A stretch of DNA of 64,000 bases from Argopecten irradians. Lineage: Eukaryota > Mollusca > Bivalvia > Pectinida > Pectinidae. Where the stretch lies: the NCBI RefSeq assembly GCF_041381155.1, contig NC_091140.1, forward strand, positions 23,464,864-23,528,863, in the 5' to 3' direction. Below the pieces are notes generated by a model. It made no database searches and had not been told where the DNA came from. It saw only the letters and a list, made by a program, of their open reading frames with translations. Below, piece after piece: positions 58,747-64,000 of the stretch (position 1 is the stretch's first letter; every line of letters begins with the position of its first letter). The position numbers and the translations under genes were made by a program.

Positions 58747-59431
58747 TTCTGATAGACAATGTTTATGATTAATAAAATCTTTCCCTACCTAGAGGGTGTG
58801 ACAACAAAAATCACAAACCCAATCTGTCATTACCCTAGGAATTGTGACAGAGAGATCTCTCACGACTAAAACCGGTGACAAATCAGTGAATGGTAGGAGA
58901 AACAAGTTTCTTTAGTATTTATTTCGTGTTTAATGAAAATTCTTCTCTAATGTCAAACCGAAGGAATACCTCTTAACCAGGACTGCAGCGGAATCAATGT
59001 ATAGATAATGTTATTCCTTGTGAGGATTCATTTTCCAAACTCTGTCAGATAAAGTGCTATACACATCGACAGTTAGCCATAACAGTTCACTGATATTGAG
59101 CAGGAACAGGTCTGTTCCTAGAAACCTATATATAACCTTCGTCGGTAATTACATAACTCAATTTCCCACTGAAACGACTCAGCCACTTCTCGTTGTTGCT
59201 AACAGTTAGGAAGCTAAATTGTATACATTTTAACTATTTATCTACTGTTGGTTGTATATCTACTATTATATAACCTTTATAGTTATCTAGTTATGAATCT
59301 CTAGTCATATAAGTGCGTTTTCACTTTAAACGTTGTCCTGTATGATGTCTACTTTATGTAATCATAAATGTTTTGTATGTAAATGCCCCGTGCGGGACCT
59401 TGATTGGTTTAATAGACATTGTCTATCAGAA
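58747..59431. mobile_element. Possible inverted-repeat element
   Basis: TTCTGATAGACAATGT (58747-58762) recurs exactly inverted at 59416-59431, 685 bp across. The arms fade quickly outside 16-17 bp and no target duplication was recognised. The 99-codon frame starting at 59373 crosses the right arm and is not supported. Confidence 0.35.
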
Positions 59432-59819
59432 ACAAAACAAAAGTCATGTTTCGGTTATTTGCATTACATTTATCATTATAGCAATTAGACATAATAAGAC
59501 AGCGAAAACTGATATTTTGTTGATTCCATTATATCCATCACATCTTCGAAGGGTAGCCAACTCTCATCTTAGTCCGGAGAGTTCGACTCCGGTTGTCAGT
59601 GTTTCAAAGAATGGTAAGATGGGTTGTATAAATATGACCCCCATTTCTAAGCATCCATATGTGTTCTTGTAAAAATAAAAAAGAGATACATGTACTTCCG
59701 TTGTAGTTTTATGTTTTCTATATGGACATATTATTTTACATATTCTTTTATTTGCCTATGATAAAGCTCTGACTGCTCTGTGAAAACCCTAAAAATTAAT
59801 TATCAATTATAATATGTAA

Positions 59820-59905
59820 AATGTTCAAAATATGTTTGTGCTCTATGTCGTATCATGTGGTAGTTTTGCTATTGTATTGCAGTCAGAAGTTAAACCGGTG
59901 TCATA
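59820..59905 (-). repeat. Dispersed repeat piece matching 49.77-49.83 kb
   Basis: GGTAGTTTTGCTATTGTATTGCAGTC then GAAGTTAAACCGG is the reverse complement of text just left of the miniature transposon at 49.85 kb. A half copy of that transposon lies 1.2 kb further on, so a larger repeat family is likely. Confidence 0.55.
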
Positions 59906-59917
59906 TAAAATTTTGAC

Positions 59918-59990
59918 CCCCCCCCCCCATTAAATATTGACCCGGGTCAATATTTTATGCATAAAATATTGACCCTCCCCCCTATAATAT
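59918..59990. repeat. Poly-C followed by overlapping perfect palindromes
   Basis: After a C run, a 22-bp perfect palindrome spans 59933-59954 (centre CCCGGG). It overlaps a 32-bp perfect palindrome at 59944-59975 (centre ATGCAT; arms GGGTCAATATTTT). A further C-rich run follows. The block is cruciform-prone. Confidence 0.85.
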
Positions 59991-61018
59991 TTTGATCCCC
60001 CCTTTATGCAGTATAATTATTGATATACTGCACCGTAAATATATACACATTGTAGTCCTGAGAAGTAATACATGTATCATCAGTACCTATGGGTTTGCTC
60101 AGGTAATACACAAGGTGTCACACTTACCTGTAAGTGTGGGGATGACCCCTGGGGCTACAAGTGTATACCTATATATAAGCCTACCCCATGTATCATTTAA
60201 GGTGACAAGTTAAATGTATGGATTAATTATAAGTGTAATCATGGGACTATTAATACATTTTTGTTGAATTATTATGTTGTTTTTAAAATGAAGTTTTATA
60301 TATATACAGTAGATATAATATACAAAGGATATACATTTTCTGTATAACTGGGATGTACATGTACACTGTCATATTAAGAAATTGCAAAGGAAAAAACAAA
60401 GATTAAATAAAGATGTTAATGTGTTAAATAAAAAAAAAATGTTGTGAATTAAATGACATTCGGTTTAGGCAGTTTAACGTATATAATTATCCAAGTCAAT
60501 GCTATGTATTTAACATCAAGTCCTTTGTGTATTCTAATTTGAATAAGGAAGGTTTGGGTTTTCCTTGTTGATGTTTCCTTGTTCCTGACAAATAAAAGCC
60601 AAGTCGCATAAGACTTAGAAAATTGAAAGAATTTTTTTTTTCTTAGATTTCTTTGAATCCGATCTAGACGCTTTAAAAACCCCAGCGTCAGGCTTTATTG
60701 AATCCTTAACCATCAGGAACAGTATCGCGTTAGGTAATTTTTGACTAATAGTTTTTTCTAGTACGCGGTGATATTTCTTTCTTTTTTTGCAATTGTTAAG
60801 ATACTATTAAAATGTTCACATTCGTTAAACACAGCGTGTAGTTTGCCAAATTTATTCACATAAATATTTTATTACCATATACATGCATCAATTTTAATAA
60901 TATTGGACATTTTACTTAGAAGTTGAAAAGCTAATACAGCACTGTAAACACCAAAGCAACAATGATTTGTGAAAAAAAAAAGTTTGTTAAAACAATTTTT
61001 GTGCTATTGTATATGATT
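59991..61018. other. Intergenic, nothing recognised
   Basis: No gene or repeat family recognised, apart from small A and T runs. Confidence 0.4.
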
Positions 61019-61142
61019 TGAAAATTTGCCAATGTGGAACTCCCAGAAAACCCAAAAAATGCTAATACAAATGTATTAAACATACAAATTTAATCACCAA
61101 GGACGTCTCACTTATAAATCCTTGATATCCACTAATAGTTTT
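61019..61142 (-). mobile_element. Half copy of the 61-bp-armed miniature transposon
   Basis: Core text (CCCAGAAAACCCAAAAAATG) and one arm (GGACGTCTCACTTATAAATC onward to CACTAATAGTTT) match 49.86-49.98 kb in reverse. The other arm is absent. Confidence 0.65.
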
Positions 61143-61470
61143 AACATGGTAAACATTCAAATATCCAATGTTTCGATAGTGATGTTGCATGTCTGCCGAG
61201 GATAATTCATGCAGAGCTCTAAGCAAATGTTAAGATGTCGTCCCTGTTTGAATACAGATTTCAGTTTGCCAAACATAAATTTTCAACTGGATTAAAATTT
61301 GTGCTACAATGTATACATGTACATGAAGGGGTCAAAGACGTAATATCAACAAGATTTTCCAGATGAACGGGATCCAATCAAGCGTAAGTCTGTTGGATAC
61401 GAATTACTTCAAATGGTAAATATGAGAAAAGGAAGTAATTCCAACCGTGTGTACAAAACAAAAATGTTAA

Positions 61471-61500
61471 ACTTTCGAGGGGATCTGCCCCTTTATCAAG
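61471..61500 (-). ncRNA. Hammerhead-like motif (degenerate core)
   Basis: The minus strand reads TTGATAA, a GGGG/CCCC stem with a short loop, then CGAAAG. The layout is that of a hammerhead core (CTGATGA, stem II, GAAA), but with two changes in the conserved heptamer. Hammerhead motifs of this type are known from Penelope-like and other retroelements. Stems I and III were not found, so this is probably a dead relic or chance. Confidence 0.25.
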
Positions 61501-61849
61501 CCATACAAAACGAAAACGATAACATAATGGGATACGAGCAGTAATGCGGGACAAAGTAGACAAATATTAAACTATACAGCACAATGGAGCGCAATTTGTA
61601 TATGTACATTTAGGCAGAGAAGAAAGAAAACAATCAGCCAATCATTCATTTTTTCTGGTATCGTGTATCATTGAATTGAGAAAAAAAATAGCGACGAACA
61701 GAGGCTCCGCCTACTTTCAAAATTAGTAGTCAATCAATGTATTAAATTCAAACGGATACTGTTCCCTGATTGATCAGCCGATCAAACACGCTTTGCAAAC
61801 TGATCGTCGCCTAGCTGTGTTGGAGATCAAAGGGATCAAAACTATTTGC

Positions 61850-62022
61850 CGTTCCAAGTTTTGCTACAGAACAAGACGACGATCACACCAGGTATAGTGA
61901 CAAGGGGACGAGTACCTCCTTGGGTATACAGCTCCTAAAAGGGCTAGCATCACTGGTCATCATGGTTACCACAAGGTTCCTGATCTGTTTCTGCGTGGTG
62001 GTCGGCTTGGCTTGTGGAGAAG
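61850..62022 (+). CDS. First exon of a host gene for a secreted or membrane protein
   Basis: The ATG at 61962 opens MVTTRFLICFCVVVGLACGE, a textbook signal peptide: short basic N-region, hydrophobic core (FLICFCVVVGLA) and a small-residue cleavage site near ACG/E. The codon after Glu is split by the donor GAAG|GTTAGT at 62022/62023, a phase-1 intron, the phase usual after signal peptides in modular extracellular proteins. The leader start is not fixed; 61850 is a guess, and no convincing TATA box was seen. The next exon is not in the window, so the product cannot be named. It is unrelated in sequence to the duplicated family to its left. Confidence 0.7.
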
Positions 62023-62461
62023 GTTAGTCAAAGTCACGTTCTACAACTATTTTCCCAATTAGATTGGGTTTGCAATTTGTATTATTACTCAAAATATATT
62101 TTTTTTGCACGACGGCTTCGCTGTTTTGTACATACGTCGTATGTTAAACATGTATATACACCATCAAGATCTCTCCCTTGCTAACTAGGGGAATACGTAA
62201 ATATTTTATATCATATATCAAGAGGTGAATAAACTCGACAAAATTAAGGTTTATTATTAGTCTAGTGAAAGTCTAAGTCATTGTTATCGTACGCATGTGT
62301 ATGCAGTTTCCTCTGATTACTTAGTATAATAAATTATATGGTCTTTATAATATGAGAGAACTAACAGGAAATATTAACATCAGATTAAAGATTAATATCT
62401 TATAAGTTTCGCAAAAATAATGGGATATTTTATCATTGATATGTTATATAAGAAAGCATAC

Positions 62462-62825
62462 TTAAAGATGCTCCACCGCCGACAGAACATAAATCCTATT
62501 CATCATTTGAACAATAATTGGTGTTTAATCGTGTATATATATGCCTAATTAACACAAAAAATAATATAAAATAGTTTGTTTCGCCTTTGGTGCGTGCGCA
62601 TTCAGTACTTCGTTCCATATAGGATATAGTGCTGCGGAATTTTTCCGGGATGCAATTAATTATTTTTCATATTTTTATCTTGAAGTAAAATAAGAAGCTC
62701 AAATTTTTCAATGGTGGTAATGGTGTAAAGTAAGTAACTTATGTGACTGAAGAAAAATACTAAATCGTCAGCTCCTGTTTTTGATAGTGAAAAAATACCA
62801 TTTGTCAGAGGTGGAGCATCTTTAA
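62462..62825. mobile_element. TTAA-bounded miniature transposon, copy 1
   Basis: Inverted ends TTAAAGATGCTCCACCGCCG (62462 on) and GGTGGAGCATCTTTAA (to 62825), 23 bp with two mismatches. TTAA at both ends fits a piggyBac-type target duplication. 364 bp, no coding capacity, inside the intron of the secreted-protein gene. Confidence 0.75.
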
Positions 62826-63111
62826 TATTCTATAAGATGTTTATATGTGACGTCATATTTGTCTATTGTAATGTCTAATATGTCTTTTGTAACCAATGTG
62901 TAACCATGTAGAAATTGTTTACGATGAAACATGATATTAGTCGGTGAGGACTTGTTTATTGTCTTTCTATTTATTTGTGAATAACCAGGAAATACTCTGT
63001 ATTTTACAAACGCGTCCATGCGAGGAGAAATTTTACACAAAAGCCGCGTATTCTATTTACTAGATCCCGTTGTTGAACAATTTAAAATTTACATCAGTAT
63101 ACATAAACATT

Positions 63112-63475
63112 TTAAAGATAATCCACCGCCCACAGAGCATAAACAATACCGTTCATTTGAACAATAACTAGTTTAATCATGTTTATATGTGTATAATTAA
63201 CAGTGCCCAGGTTCACGAACATTTTTTACATTTAAGGAACACCTTAAGTTATATTTCTCCATCGGAGGAAAGCATTACAGATATAAGGAAGGCTCCTTAA
63301 TTTAAGATTGTTTTTCCTTCTAAGAAAAAATACATATAATACAATTTTTTTTGCTTTTGGCGCCAATTAAATTAAGTGACTTTTGTAACTAAAGAAAAAA
63401 TAATACATTTTTGTAAATTCGTCTTCTTATTTGATAGAAATAAAATACCATTCGTCAGCGGTGTAGCATGTTTAA
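63112..63475. mobile_element. TTAA-bounded miniature transposon, copy 2
   Basis: Same ends (TTAAAGATAATCCACCGCCC; GCGGTGTAGCATGTTTAA) and shared inner text (ATTTGAACAATAA, AAAATACCATTCGTCAG) as copy 1, in the same orientation, 287 bp away. The centre differs, so the two are related but not a simple tandem duplication. Confidence 0.7.
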
Positions 63476-63958
63476 GGTAACATACTGCCGATTCATATCC
63501 TGCTAATTATATACAGGTTATCAGTTGTCATAAATTGTACCTTGTTTGAATACATTATTGCGTTAAATATTGTGTATATTATTCCCGTGAAGGTCCGTTT
63601 AAAAGGAAGCAATTTAAGCGACATTTACATTGGCAATAACCCATATTTGGTTTGCATTTTAATAATGTCTCGGTTTACTTATCAACGTTCGGATCACATT
63701 GCAGCTTTGGCAATGAAACCAATCAGATTAAAATTAGACTTGTAATTCCGCTCCGCTACAAAGCTCTACTATACGCTCCAATACAAGATCTAATAACTCC
63801 CTGTTCGGGGTCACTTCAACGCAAACCTTAGGTTTAGCCAATCAGCTTCACGCCTACGGAATTTTCAATGTTGTTGATCCTATCAGAAGTTTTAAACGTA
63901 GCAGGTTTTGGATGTCTATAGTGTACATAGTGATACGGTAGGGTTCTAGCTTCGGGGG
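63476..63958. other. Intron sequence, nothing recognised
   Basis: The 67-codon frame at 63542-63745 has no support. Confidence 0.4.
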
Positions 63959-63962
63959 GAAT

Positions 63963-64000
63963 TTCCCTTTAGCTTAGTCGGTAGAGCGGCGGACCAGTAA
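63963..64000 (+). tRNA. tRNA-like 5' half, cut by the window end
   Basis: TAGCTTAGTCGGTAGAGC forms a normal D arm (GCTT/GAGC) with an A-box match, followed by GCGGA and a loop CCAGTAA. The loop has C where tRNAs have U33, and the 3' half lies outside the window. It could be a tRNA-derived SINE head as easily as a tRNA gene. Confidence 0.35.

Overview
The window looks like a stretch of AT-rich animal nuclear DNA, most likely from a marine invertebrate and probably a bivalve mollusc. That is an inference from the mix of BEL/Pao and DIRS-order retroelements, TTAA-bounded miniature transposons, sparse spliced exons and abundant young tandem duplication. No long single-exon host gene was seen. The long open frames belong to two retroelements, at about 7.45-13.67 kb and 40.18-47.32 kb.

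Much of 5-58 kb is a repeatedly duplicated locus. At least seven minus-strand units, in whole or in part, carry the same ordered blocks: last exon at low coordinates and first exon with promoter at high coordinates. They lie near 14.1-17.1, 20.9-22.1, 27.4-28.4, 28.8-29.8, 33.7-36.5, 47.3-51.2 and 53.7-56.3 kb. Three related plus-strand first-exon copies lie at 5.3, 29.9 and 57.7 kb. The units share a TATATAAGGCACG core promoter, a short first exon beginning MGFAPSGAYPRGPTTG in the best copies, a second exon with kept splice signals and phase, and a last exon with AATAAA. I do not recognise the protein. Most copies look decayed; the one at 54.3-56.25 kb is the most complete. Two units carry three promoter copies at exact 48-bp spacing.

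The duplications act as internal controls. The BEL/Pao element (identical 350-bp LTRs apart from two positions, 5-bp target duplication) has a matching empty site in a sister unit at about 27.37 kb. The DIRS-like element (identical 217-bp split repeats) is absent from the sister unit at 33.5-33.7 kb. Both are recent arrivals, and both coding regions look broken.

Other repeats are a hairpin family carrying GTGACGTCAC (four copies), a 740-bp inverted-repeat transposon shared by two units, a 60-bp-armed miniature transposon, two TTAA-bounded miniature transposons in one intron, several minisatellites, and perfect overlapping palindromes at 59.93-59.98 kb.

The right end (61.85-64 kb) holds the first coding exon of a separate host gene for a secreted or membrane protein: a signal peptide of about 18 residues ended by a phase-1 splice donor, then intron to the window edge, where a tRNA-like sequence is cut off.
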